Positions 45,327 through 53,789 of a stretch of DNA of 64,000 bases are shown here, piece by piece. The notes below the pieces were generated by a model. It worked only from the letters and a program-made list of their open reading frames with translations. It searched no databases and was not told the origin of the DNA. Each line of letters opens with the position of its first letter. The stretch's first letter is position 1. The position numbers and the translations under genes were made by a program. This DNA is from Bacteriovorax sp. PP10 (GTDB lineage: Bacteria; Bdellovibrionota; Bacteriovoracia; Bacteriovoracales; Bacteriovoracaceae), in assembly GCF_035013165.1 (NCBI RefSeq), contig NZ_JAYGJQ010000003.1, positions 186,001 to 250,000 on the forward strand. Reading direction: 5' to 3'.

Positions 45327-46745
45327 CTAAAGTGATGGTAATTTAACAAGTAAGCTTGGACGAAGTGGTCTGAATTTTAAATCCATTCCCGGAAGACGCT
45401 TAGCAAATGTTTTTGGAACTACTACGTCTGCAATCTCAGCTTTTGCTTTTTGAATAGCTACTTCAACGTTCATAGTTTTCGAAAGTTCAGCTGCTCTGTT
45501 TACGCGGGCCTTGTTAACGATACCTGAAGTTGAAACCTTTCCTTTTAACCATGCTTTTACGTCTACAGTTTTAAGGATGATTGATTTTAAATCGCTGGCC
45601 GATAAAGCAGGGTTGATGTCTTTAGCTTGAGCAATTGCATTTGTAACAAATGGAGCTGCCTGGCTTGTTCCACTCATGAAAACATAGTTGTTAGCTGGAG
45701 CAGTTGACTGGATAGCAACACCTGGAGCTGCTACGTCTACTCTCGTTGCTCCGAAGTTAGAGAAGTCAGCAATCTCAGAGTATCCAAGAGTCGCAGCAAC
45801 TACGATCTTGTTTGGAGCTTGAATAGATGATGGGTAATCTGGAAATTGGTCATTGTTAGAAGCATCGTTACCAGCAGCAATGATGAATAATGTATCTGGA
45901 GCAGCAGCAAACATTTGTGGCCCTACTTTAAGTAGAGTTCCGAAGTATGCAACAACCAGATCAGTTAATTCTTTTTGTGTTGGCTCTCTCTTCACTTCTT
46001 CGATGAAAGCTGCAGAAATAAAATCTACTGCTGCTGTAAATCCGATCCCGAAAGATTGGTTAACAACATCTACTTTGTGAAATTTTAGGTATCCGTGCAT
46101 TGGAACCATTTTTTGAATTTGTTGAGTCGCTTCACCAATGATTGCTTTCTTGAAGTCTTCTACTGACATTGCCGGAGCAACGTTCACGTTACCGTCACCG
46201 AAATCAAGTTCAAGTTGAACTGGTTCTTTACCATTTGCTTTATCTGCTGGTGCAGCTGGAGCAAGTTCCTGGTAAACAGTTGGAAGAATCTTAAGCGACA
46301 TGATTTCTGCTTTAGAGTTATTAAGAGCAGCAACTCCACCAACGTGAGTCCCGTGAGCGTATCCACCAACGAAGTTAACTTTGTTCATAAGAACTTTGTC
46401 TTGAGTCGTAGCTTTAAGCCATTCGAATTCAGCTTGTGTAATCGTCTTTGTTTCGTATTTTGCGTAAAGAACGTAAAACTTTAAAACGTCAGGAGTTAAA
46501 AGGTTATTGTATTTACCGTCAAACACGTTTCCAGAATTTGTTGTAAAATCCCAACCGTGAACGTCACCAGGTAAACCACTTCCGTCTAGATCTGTTTTAG
46601 AACCAACTACTTCATTTTTGTTTGTCCATGCTTTTGGAGCTAGGTCTTTATGATTGATATCAGTACCTGAGTCCATGATAGCAACAACAGACGCGCTCGC
46701 TGTTCCCAACTGTAGAAGTGTTGCCAGAGTGATTAATTTTTTCAT
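45327..46745 (-). CDS. Secreted S8 subtilisin-like protease, paralogue 2
   Basis: 472 residues; the ATG follows GGAG by 7 bases (a TTG immediately upstream is less likely). Same plan as the downstream paralogue: signal peptide, Asp 25 (IMDSG), His 134 (HGTHVGG), Asn 293 (AAGND), Ser 361 (GTSQAAP), no propeptide, long Asp-His insertion of unrelated sequence. A further lineage-specific insertion (residues ~155-200, rich in Ala, Pro and acidic residues) follows the His. Each paralogue has its own promoter region and terminator. Confidence 0.92.
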   Translation of the reverse strand: MKKLITLATLLQLGTASASVVAIMDSGTDINHKDLAPKAWTNKNEVVGSKTDLDGSGLPGDVHGWDFTTNSGNVFDGKYNNLLTPDVLKFYVLYAKYETKTITQAEFEWLKATTQDKVLMNKVNFVGGYAHGTHVGGVAALNNSKAEIMSLKILPTVYQELAPAAPADKANGKEPVQLELDFGDGNVNVAPAMSVEDFKKAIIGEATQQIQKMVPMHGYLKFHKVDVVNQSFGIGFTAAVDFISAAFIEEVKREPTQKELTDLVVAYFGTLLKVGPQMFAAAPDTLFIIAAGNDASNNDQFPDYPSSIQAPNKIVVAATLGYSEIADFSNFGATRVDVAAPGVAIQSTAPANNYVFMSGTSQAAPFVTNAIAQAKDINPALSASDLKSIILKTVDVKAWLKGKVSTSGIVNKARVNRAAELSKTMNVEVAIQKAKAEIADVVVPKTFAKRLPGMDLKFRPLRPSLLVKLPSL

Positions 46746-46905
46746 CAAAATGCTCCATTGCAGATGTAAGACTTAGTGACCATCGGATCACAATTCTGCG
46801 CAAACTATCACCAAACATCCATTATTCCTACAAAATAGTTGACTGCTCTCATTTTTATAGAGTTAATGGAGATGTAAGAATCGGTAAGAAAAACAGAGGA
46901 TAGGT

Positions 46906-47802
46906 ATGAAAAAAGTATATGTGACTCGGGACGTACTTCCAGATGGGATAAGCCTTTTAAAAGATAAAGGTTTTGAAGTTGAAGTCTGGGCCAAGGACCG
47001 TCCGATGACAGCAATCGAGCTTCATGAGGCGGCCCAAAAGGTCGACGCACTTTGGTGCACGATGGCCGACGCGATAAACAAAAACTTCTTAATGAGTAAC
47101 AGTCATTTAAAAATAATTACAAATTATGCAGTCGGGACCAACAACATCGATAAAGAAGCAGCGGCCGAACTGGGAATTATTATCGGCAACACTCCGGACG
47201 TCTTAACTGAGGCCACTGCTGAAACAGCATTTGGATTAATGATCTGTGCTTCGAGAAACTTCAAGGCCGCAATGAAGAATGCTGAAAATGGAGAATGGAC
47301 TCACTTTCAACCGAAAGGATTTTTAGGGCCTCAACTAAAAGGAAGAACTCTCGGTATCATTGGCATGGGAAGAATTGGTGGACGCTTAGGTGAGATGGCA
47401 CAAGGTGCTTTTGGAATGAAGATTAAAGGTTACAAGCGTGGCGACAACCTGATTGAATTTTTAAGTGACCTGGATGTTTTATCACTTCATATTCCACTTA
47501 CTCCTGAGACAAAACACTTCATTGGGAGAAAAGAAATTGCAGCAATGAAATCCTCGGCCATTATTGTGAACACGGCACGCGGTGATGTCATTGATCAGGA
47601 AGCTTTGTATGAAGCTCTTAGAGATAAGAAGATTTTTTCAGCAGGTCTCGATGTGACAACACCAGAACCTCTTCCTCCTTCTAATCCCCTGTTTTCCCTA
47701 CCAAATGTTATGATCCTTCCCCATATTGGATCGGCCACTTTTGAAGCACGAACAGAAATGTCGGTTATGTGTGCCAATAATATTATCGCTGCTTTCCCAT
47801 AA
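46906..47802 (+). CDS. D-isomer-specific 2-hydroxyacid dehydrogenase (glyoxylate/hydroxypyruvate reductase-like)
   Basis: 298 residues, about 20-25 shorter than usual. Present are NYAVGTNNID, the nucleotide loop LGIIGMGRIGGRLG, LSLHIPLTPETKHFI, the catalytic Arg (NTARGDVID), Glu (DVTTPEP) and His (LPHIGSAT). The missing part is the stretch that normally joins beta-2 of the NAD(P) fold to the following helix, which sets cofactor preference. GAGG lies upstream of the ATG. It runs divergently from the second subtilase gene. Confidence 0.9.
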   Translation: MKKVYVTRDVLPDGISLLKDKGFEVEVWAKDRPMTAIELHEAAQKVDALWCTMADAINKNFLMSNSHLKIITNYAVGTNNIDKEAAAELGIIIGNTPDVLTEATAETAFGLMICASRNFKAAMKNAENGEWTHFQPKGFLGPQLKGRTLGIIGMGRIGGRLGEMAQGAFGMKIKGYKRGDNLIEFLSDLDVLSLHIPLTPETKHFIGRKEIAAMKSSAIIVNTARGDVIDQEALYEALRDKKIFSAGLDVTTPEPLPPSNPLFSLPNVMILPHIGSATFEARTEMSVMCANNIIAAFP

Positions 47803-47838
47803 ATAAAGTTGATGGCATGTCCGGACGATAAGTCAGGC

Positions 47839-48210
47839 ATGCCAACAATTAAAATCACCTCATTTATCATTCTCATTATTACCACGCACACTCTTCACGC
47901 TGAAGTTTTCACTCATCAGTATGAAAGAAGTAAATCTCAAAAAATTGAAATCGTTACCGTTGATGATATGAAGGTCAGTGAATCATGTTCTAAAAATAAG
48001 AAGTCATGTTTTGCATTGTTTAATCGCAAGAAGGTTAGCGTCCATAAGAAAACTAAATTGAAAGGCAATCCTGCTTCAATCTACTGCCATGAAAAAGGCG
48101 GGTTCTCGTCTATCTTTAAAGATGAAAAAAATAATGAGTATGATTTCTGTCGATTTGAAAAAGATTTTTATGTGGATAGCTGGGATCTTTATAAGAGGTA
48201 TGCAAAATGA
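47839..48210 (+). CDS. Small exported DUF333-like protein
   Basis: 123 residues with a signal peptide (MPTIKITSFIILIITTHTLHA). A C-terminal DUF333-type segment reads GNPASIYCHEKGG, YDFCRFEKDF, DSWDLYKRY and has two conserved cysteines. DUF333 occurs in small lipoproteins annotated as putative hemolysins, without firm function. Alternative starts at 47809 (TTG) and 47812 (ATG) would lengthen the signal region and lack a ribosome binding site. Its last codons overlap the next gene as ATGA, implying coupling with the papain-like protein, perhaps as inhibitor or chaperone (inference). Confidence 0.65.
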   Translation: MPTIKITSFIILIITTHTLHAEVFTHQYERSKSQKIEIVTVDDMKVSESCSKNKKSCFALFNRKKVSVHKKTKLKGNPASIYCHEKGGFSSIFKDEKNNEYDFCRFEKDFYVDSWDLYKRYAK

Positions 48211-49262
48211 AAACATTCATCACGCTTTTTATCCTCATAACATTTTCACAAACATCTTTGGCAGAAAATCCTTACCTCGTTTTAGGTGAATCTTATAAAG
48301 ACACTCCCGGCAGTGAAATTGAAATCCTCGAAAGCACTCCAATAAAGACTCAGGATGGAATTGGTATCTGTTATGGTTTTACCAGCACCAGCTTACTAGA
48401 GACCTATCGTTGTAGAGAAATGAGTCTGGATTGCTCTAAACCGGAAGAGGCCCTATCCACTTTTGATGTCACTTCTTATTTCAGACCTAAAGACAAAAAT
48501 GTTTTGGATGAAGGCGGTCACTCCTCTGAAGTTCTCAAACATTTAAAAGAGCAAGGTGGCGTTGTTGCTCGCGAGCAGTGTATGCCTTTCTCCTCTATTA
48601 TTCAGCAAGAAGGCAGTGTGAATGTGCGCGAAAAAAAGGGAATGAATTTTCTTACGGGAAAATGGAATGAGTATAAGGGTATTAAAAACAAAAAACCAAA
48701 TGACTGCATCACTTGTATGGTCAACGATATTAGAAAAGCACTGAGCAATCTTGGCACTTCTAATGAAGAGCTTGCTGATGCTTTTAAAACGGCCGGAAGT
48801 CTCGAAGAGTTTCTCTACCTGGCAGTCTTACCAAAAGAGTGTTTACAGGAATCTAAAACGGCAAAAATTCCAGAATACGAAGTAAACTCATTTCCAACGG
48901 CCCTTAAGGATGCAAATCCTAAAACTCTACAAAAAAAGATTGAATCCCTACTGCTTTCTAAGATTCCGCTAGAGATTGGTATCTGCGCTGACAGTGCCTA
49001 CACAAAAAACTGCAAAGGCGGCGAAGGCCACTCTATTGCTCTCTATGGAATCAAAGAATCGTGTTCAGCAACTGAATGTAAAACGGTGGTTAAAGTCAAA
49101 AATAGCTATGGTGAAAGCTGGCAGAAAAAAACAAATGATGGTTGGGTTGATTTAGAAGAGCTGGTTAAAAGCTCACTTTCAATTAGCGATTATAAAAATG
49201 TGAACTGGATTAATAAACCTGGTGCAGAAATTCCGGATGTGGAGATGAAGTATTCAAAATAA
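48207..49262 (+). CDS. Exported papain-like (C1) cysteine protease
   Basis: 351 residues with a Sec signal (MKTFITLFILITFSQTSLA). Catalytic residues are in C1 order: oxyanion Gln 49 and nucleophile Cys 55 (QDGIGICYGF), His 275 (GEGHSIALYG) and Asn 299 (KVKNSYGESW). There is no recognisable propeptide between the signal and the Gln-Cys motif. A ~220-residue middle section with extra cysteines (CITC) replaces the usual interdomain length of about 130. It is co-translated with the DUF333-like gene through a 4-base overlap and followed by a strong terminator. Confidence 0.87.
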   Translation: MKTFITLFILITFSQTSLAENPYLVLGESYKDTPGSEIEILESTPIKTQDGIGICYGFTSTSLLETYRCREMSLDCSKPEEALSTFDVTSYFRPKDKNVLDEGGHSSEVLKHLKEQGGVVAREQCMPFSSIIQQEGSVNVREKKGMNFLTGKWNEYKGIKNKKPNDCITCMVNDIRKALSNLGTSNEELADAFKTAGSLEEFLYLAVLPKECLQESKTAKIPEYEVNSFPTALKDANPKTLQKKIESLLLSKIPLEIGICADSAYTKNCKGGEGHSIALYGIKESCSATECKTVVKVKNSYGESWQKKTNDGWVDLEELVKSSLSISDYKNVNWINKPGAEIPDVEMKYSK

Positions 49263-49311
49263 AATAGGCCCCCATCCGTAGAGGCGATACTAGAGAACGA
49301 ACACACAAACA

Positions 49312-49340
49312 AAAAAGGCCTGCTTAATGCAGGCCTTTTT
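49312..49340. terminator. Bidirectional terminator between C1 protease and trypsin-like genes
   Basis: 12-bp perfect stem AAAAAGGCCTGC/GCAGGCCTTTTT with TTAAT loop. Confidence 0.92.
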
Positions 49341-49351
49341 GTTTTGTTTAA

Positions 49352-50221
49352 TTATTTTTTTAGAGCATTGATGATTGTGATTCTTGTAGCGTCTTCACCA
49401 CGTCCACCATCTTGGTCGCGGATTACAGATGCCATACATCCGTCTTTTGTGCGCATGTAATCAGTGTCTCCTCTTACAAGGATTCCTTCAACGATACCAG
49501 TTCTTGAATCAACAACTACTGACCCAGAGTTTCCACCGTACGTATCAGAGTTCATTACGAAAAATGATGCTCCCTTATTGTTTCTCATATCAGCTGCTGC
49601 AGTAATCTTTACTGGAAGTCCTGATGGGTGACCAATAACTGTTAACACAGCATCGTCAGCAATCTTTCCTTCAGTTCTGTATTTAAGTGGCGTGCGGCCA
49701 ACAACTTTGCGGTCAAGTTGAACAACAGCGTAGTCAGCTCCTGCTCCAGTTTCTTTCTTGCGTTCGATCACAGCAGTACATGTGTACACTTGATCTTTTG
49801 TGAATGAGAAAGACTTAACAACACCCGTTTTGTTTGAGAAATCAAAAAACCATTTGTGGTTGTTACAATCAGCAACACTTGTCACACAGTGACCAGCAGT
49901 GACTAGTTTATCCGGAGCAATTAAAAATCCTGAACAGTTTGCAGTTGCTGGCTGATCAGAAAAACGCTCAGACTTACACATTCCAGATTGCTCTAGAGTG
50001 TCACCCTTAAGAGTGTATGTTCCATCTTTTTCAATAATGTCTGGGTTTAAAATTTGAGCTGCTGTTGATAGAGATAATTCTTTCATTAAATTATCACTGC
50101 TTTCGAAAACGTCCATACGATCATCAGTTCCGTAGATAACTTTTGGTACAACTGTGATTGGAGTTTTTGAAAAGACCTGAGAAGATACAAGCATTAGTGC
50201 TAGTAGTGTAAAAAATTTCAT
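49352..50221 (-). CDS. Exported trypsin-like (S1/V8-type) serine protease, paralogue 1
   Basis: 289 residues from an ATG preceded by AGGAT, with signal peptide MKFFTLLALMLVSSQVFS. The triad is His 111 (VTAGHC), Asp 163 (GADYAVVQLD) and Ser 232 (GGNSGS). The ~80-residue region before the protease domain starts IYGTDDRMDVFE and could be a propeptide. Cysteines flank the His loop. The layout resembles glutamyl endopeptidase/V8-like secreted enzymes. A close paralogue lies 1.8 kb away with identical triad spacing. Confidence 0.9.
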   Translation of the reverse strand: MKFFTLLALMLVSSQVFSKTPITVVPKVIYGTDDRMDVFESSDNLMKELSLSTAAQILNPDIIEKDGTYTLKGDTLEQSGMCKSERFSDQPATANCSGFLIAPDKLVTAGHCVTSVADCNNHKWFFDFSNKTGVVKSFSFTKDQVYTCTAVIERKKETGAGADYAVVQLDRKVVGRTPLKYRTEGKIADDAVLTVIGHPSGLPVKITAAADMRNNKGASFFVMNSDTYGGNSGSVVVDSRTGIVEGILVRGDTDYMRTKDGCMASVIRDQDGGRGEDATRITIINALKK

Positions 50222-50331
50222 TCGAGAACATCCTTGTGGTACGTATTTAACGTCCAAAGAATATACTGCTAAGTAATGAAAACTTTACACTTACAAAAAC
50301 TTACATTCCGACTATATTGCTCGGATTAGTC

Positions 50332-51612
50332 TTACATTTTCTTACCACATAAAAAGACATTTTCTACGCTTCCAGGAAAAGTCTCACCTAAAAATGGCGA
50401 CCATGCTGCTTTTGTTTTCAAATGAGCGGCCTCTATTTTTAGTGGTTTCACTAAATTTAAAATAGAAAATGATGCTGAATATCCGGATGATAAGAAACCA
50501 AATCCTAAACCCCATTTCTTTAGTTGATCTGATTTCGAATTCAGTGAAGGAAGAAATTGATTGAAGAAAATCCCCGGACCTTCACTCACAATCTTTGCAA
50601 TAATTTTTGCATCGATTTTTTGATCAAGTAAAAGCCACGTCACAAACGGCCCGTAGGTATCAAGACCTGGAAGACCACTCATGCCTTTTAATTTTTCTTC
50701 CTGACTGTGAGGCGCATGATCAGTGGCAAGGTAGTCTATGTAACCTTCTATCACTGCCTGGATCAATGCTTTGCGATCGCTCTCACCTCTTATCGGTGGA
50801 TTCATTTGAAAAAATGTTTGCTCAGTTTCGCTTTTATTTTTTAAGAGCTCCATCGAGTAATAAAGATGTTGTGGAGTCACTTCACAAGTGACATTCACAC
50901 CTCTTTTTTTAGCAGCGATAATCGACGTTAATCCTTCGCCGGCACTGTAATGACAAAGCTTTCCTTTCAATTGATATTTTTCAATTAAATGCAAGGCCGT
51001 ATCTGTCGCCATGAGTTCTGCTTTTAATGGACGGCGCTCACCGTGAGTTTTTTCACTTTTATGTGCTTCTAATACTTCAGGGTCTTCACAGTGAAAACTC
51101 ACGAATTGATTTTTATAATGAACGAGGACGTCATCTAAACTTTGATTGTCTTTAAAAAATAACTCTCCAATTGAAGGGCCCATGTAGGCCTTATATGGAA
51201 CAGTGAAAGTTAAAGGCCTGGTAGATGGCCCGATGCCTGCGTACATTAGAATCGGTACATCAACTTTCGCTGCCAATTTAAATTTATTTAAATACGACAC
51301 GTCATCAATGGGCGGAATCGGATTGTTCGGCATATCTCCAACATGAACCACTCCACCGTTTAAGGCCGCGCAACATGTTGAGTGAAAATCTTCTTTATAA
51401 GTATTTTTTCCAGAGACATCTTCTCTGGCATGAATATGGATGTCGCCCATTCCGGCAAATAACAAGCAGTCATCGTTGTAATAGTAATCAACTTCAGATT
51501 GATTTTTAACAGCGTCTGCAACACTAACGATTAATCCTGTCGTCTCATCAAAAGTAATATCGAGTCTTTTAATAAACTGTGACGTTGCACACTTGGCCTG
51601 AATTGTTTTCAT
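50332..51612 (-). CDS. pyrC: Dihydroorotase
   Basis: 426-residue amidohydrolase. It has metal ligands in GDIHIHARED, the candidate carboxylated lysine region YKAYMGPS, FHCEDPEV (His), LCHYSAGEG (His), and TDHAPHSQEEK, where the catalytic Asp lies. EVTPQHLYY and NPPIRG are the substrate-binding signatures of the PyrC/DHOase group. It closes carbamoyl aspartate to dihydroorotate in pyrimidine synthesis. It overlaps the upstream VOC-like gene by 4 bases. Hydantoinase or allantoinase activity is less likely given NPPIR. Confidence 0.88.
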   Translation of the reverse strand: MKTIQAKCATSQFIKRLDITFDETTGLIVSVADAVKNQSEVDYYYNDDCLLFAGMGDIHIHAREDVSGKNTYKEDFHSTCCAALNGGVVHVGDMPNNPIPPIDDVSYLNKFKLAAKVDVPILMYAGIGPSTRPLTFTVPYKAYMGPSIGELFFKDNQSLDDVLVHYKNQFVSFHCEDPEVLEAHKSEKTHGERRPLKAELMATDTALHLIEKYQLKGKLCHYSAGEGLTSIIAAKKRGVNVTCEVTPQHLYYSMELLKNKSETEQTFFQMNPPIRGESDRKALIQAVIEGYIDYLATDHAPHSQEEKLKGMSGLPGLDTYGPFVTWLLLDQKIDAKIIAKIVSEGPGIFFNQFLPSLNSKSDQLKKWGLGFGFLSSGYSASFSILNLVKPLKIEAAHLKTKAAWSPFLGETFPGSVENVFLCGKKM

Positions 51613-51983
51613 TGAATGGTCTCGACATCAAACTGCCAGATTCTCCCATCAATATCTTTAATGGAAAGACTCTCAACTTGTTCTTGCGGGCAGACGACTT
51701 CACTTAAAGATTTATCTTCTTTTCTGTAGATAAAAAAATTGCACTTGTTCACAATCTCTTCAAGCTCTTCGGTATTTTTGGTTTTGAAAGCAAATTTAAT
51801 TCCCAGCGACTGGAAATTTTCTTTTTGTGAAGCTGGAAGCTCGACCAGTTTTAACTGCAAAGGGCCGCTAAAAACCAGGTCTTGCTCGGGGTCAACGTCG
51901 AACTCAAAAACGTCAGATAGAAAATCCATCATGCGGACTTTATCCTGACTGTAAAGAATGACTGGGCCGCAAACATAATCCAT
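51609..51983 (-). CDS. Small VOC/glyoxalase-like protein
   Basis: 124 residues. The beta-alpha-beta pattern VILYSQDKVRMMDFLSDVFEFD, LKLVELP, IKFAFKTKNTEELEEIV and SIKDIDGRIWQFD fits a vicinal-oxygen-chelate half-domain, but not all metal ligands are obvious, so activity is uncertain. The ATGA overlap with pyrC implies translational coupling. Confidence 0.6.
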   Translation of the reverse strand: MDYVCGPVILYSQDKVRMMDFLSDVFEFDVDPEQDLVFSGPLQLKLVELPASQKENFQSLGIKFAFKTKNTEELEEIVNKCNFFIYRKEDKSLSEVVCPQEQVESLSIKDIDGRIWQFDVETIQ

Positions 51984-52006
51984 ATATGATTATGGTAGAA
52001 AAGAAT

Positions 52007-52888
52007 TTAGATTTTGGGAATGTTTTTAAATGGTAAATAAGTTGAGCGCTGAACACTCTCACCACGGCAGTCTTTATCGCCACAACGACTCATACGCTGA
52101 CATCCCAGATCGATGTCCATTTCAAAGTCTTCGTCGCCTCTGACTAAAATCCCTTCAACCATTCCTGAGACGGCCCCAAAAACCGGAGAACCCGAGTTTC
52201 CTGAGAACGTATCTGCATTTGTCTTAAAGAAAAAAGTCGAGGAATTGTCTCTGACTAAAATATTATCTGCGAGCATTTTTGGCATTCCTAACGGATGCCC
52301 GATCACCATCAGGGATTCATTGCTGGCGACTTTTCCTTCTCTACGAACCTTTAATGGAGTCCTGCCAACCACTTCGCGGTCAAGTTTGATAAGCGCGTAA
52401 TCCAGATTATTATTTTCTGACCAGCTCACCAGATCTTTACACGTATATGACTTGTCTTTAGGAAAATTAATTGTACCTTTTGGACCGGTAAAGTCTCCGG
52501 CAGAATCGTAATCCAGAATCCATGTCTGTTTTTTGCAATCGTATTTGTCTTTAATACAGTGTCCTGCTGTCACGATTAAATCAGGGCCAACCAAAAAGGC
52601 CGTGCATGATGCAACTAAAGGCTGCTCTAGAAACTTCTCTCCGTCGCAAATATTAAGGCCGGATTTTAAATCGCGGGTTGTGACAGAAATCGTCTCTTTC
52701 GTCGATGTCATTCTCCAGTTAGGAATCTGGGCCAGGATTGAAGATGAGTATTTGATTGCCTGTGTATCATTTGCTGAATCGAGCTCACTCATCATTCTGC
52801 GGTTATCTTCGCCATAAATAACCTTGTCCATCGAGGCGTGAGCGCTCAATGCTGCAATTAAAAATGTGAAGGTTAAAAGGAATTTCAT
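52007..52888 (-). CDS. Exported trypsin-like serine protease, paralogue 2
   Basis: 293 residues with signal MKFLLTFTFLIAALSAHA and triad His 110 (VTAGHC), Asp 163 (LDYALIKLD) and Ser 232 (SGNSGS), the same spacing as paralogue 1. The DREVVGRTPLKVRREGKVA segment is nearly shared with paralogue 1. The open frame continues 89 codons upstream into folP, but AGG six bases before this ATG and the signal peptide fix the start here. It follows folP by about 60 bases. Confidence 0.9.
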   Translation of the reverse strand: MKFLLTFTFLIAALSAHASMDKVIYGEDNRRMMSELDSANDTQAIKYSSSILAQIPNWRMTSTKETISVTTRDLKSGLNICDGEKFLEQPLVASCTAFLVGPDLIVTAGHCIKDKYDCKKQTWILDYDSAGDFTGPKGTINFPKDKSYTCKDLVSWSENNNLDYALIKLDREVVGRTPLKVRREGKVASNESLMVIGHPLGMPKMLADNILVRDNSSTFFFKTNADTFSGNSGSPVFGAVSGMVEGILVRGDEDFEMDIDLGCQRMSRCGDKDCRGESVQRSTYLPFKNIPKI

Positions 52889-52949
52889 AGGATACCTTTT
52901 TATAAAGGCCTGGGGTCTTTGGTAAGGAGAAACTCTCAAGTTGTATTTT

Positions 52950-53789
52950 TTACAGGGAGAAATCCATGACTTTTGGGTCGTGAACCCGAAATAACAAGTT
53001 CCTTTTTGATGCCTTTTGGATGTCTTGGATGCATTTTTGGTGAAGCCCTTCGAGGTCCAGCTCAGGGTGAGTCTCCAGGGCCTTTTTAAGAAATGACTTT
53101 TTTGAAAGCCCAACGAGCATCGGGACATCGAGACTAGTCTTTGATTCGAGCTCACTCCAGTGGTTAATCAACTGCCAGTTTTGCTCGAAGGTTTTAGAGA
53201 AACCAAACCCTGGATCGAGAATAAGATTATCTTCCATCTGAAAGCTTTTAAACCAATCGTAGGCCTTCTTAAATGCCAAGCTTGCTTCAGTGATCACGTC
53301 ATTTTCTGGACGTAGGAATTTCATATGATCTAAGACTTGATCGCGGGAAGGAATATGCGCAAATGTATAGATGTAGTAGAAATTTTCGTCTTTAAACTTG
53401 AGTAGGGCCGATTGAAGTTCATCGTCTAAAACGCCACTGACATCGTTAAAAATAAAGTGAGCTTTTGGATGAAGTGCTTTAAAACTTTTGGCCATCAAAA
53501 GAAAATTTTGAACTTTGTATGTATCAAAAGAGATGAATTTATTTTCAAAAGAAAAATCTTTTGAGGCCTCTAAGAAGTTTTCAAAACGAGAGAACTCTTC
53601 TTCAGATGAGACTGCACGATTCATCGGGGCCGTTGACTCAAAACCCACATCAACAATGACGGTTGAGTCTTCGAGAAAAGACTTTAACTGCGATTCGAAA
53701 TGTTGTGGATTGAGGGACTGGCCTTGATCAGAAAAAGAATTGGGGGTCCTGTTAATGACCCCCAATGTTTTAAACTTTGATAAATTCAT
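52950..53789 (-). CDS. folP: Dihydropteroate synthase, divergent
   Basis: Joins p-aminobenzoate to 6-hydroxymethyl-dihydropterin diphosphate in folate synthesis. 279 residues, normal length. Recognisable motifs are NRTPNSFSDQG (loop 1), DVGFESTAP (loop 2), NDVSG, LDPGFGFSKTFEQN, GLSKKSFL and the final RVHD. Loop 2 departs from the usual DVGGESTRPG by losing the Arg-Pro-Gly, and loop 1 has Arg for the usual Val. The start codon overlaps the ftsH stop (TAATG), so it is coupled to ftsH; ftsH-folP adjacency is common in bacteria, which supports the call. Confidence 0.88.
   Translation of the reverse strand: MNLSKFKTLGVINRTPNSFSDQGQSLNPQHFESQLKSFLEDSTVIVDVGFESTAPMNRAVSSEEEFSRFENFLEASKDFSFENKFISFDTYKVQNFLLMAKSFKALHPKAHFIFNDVSGVLDDELQSALLKFKDENFYYIYTFAHIPSRDQVLDHMKFLRPENDVITEASLAFKKAYDWFKSFQMEDNLILDPGFGFSKTFEQNWQLINHWSELESKTSLDVPMLVGLSKKSFLKKALETHPELDLEGLHQKCIQDIQKASKRNLLFRVHDPKVMDFSL

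Noticed and set aside
52889-53155. Upstream 89-codon extension of the trypsin-like ORF, overlapping folP
   Set aside because: It is antisense-free but out of frame inside folP, lacks a ribosome binding site, and a signal peptide begins exactly at the downstream ATG.
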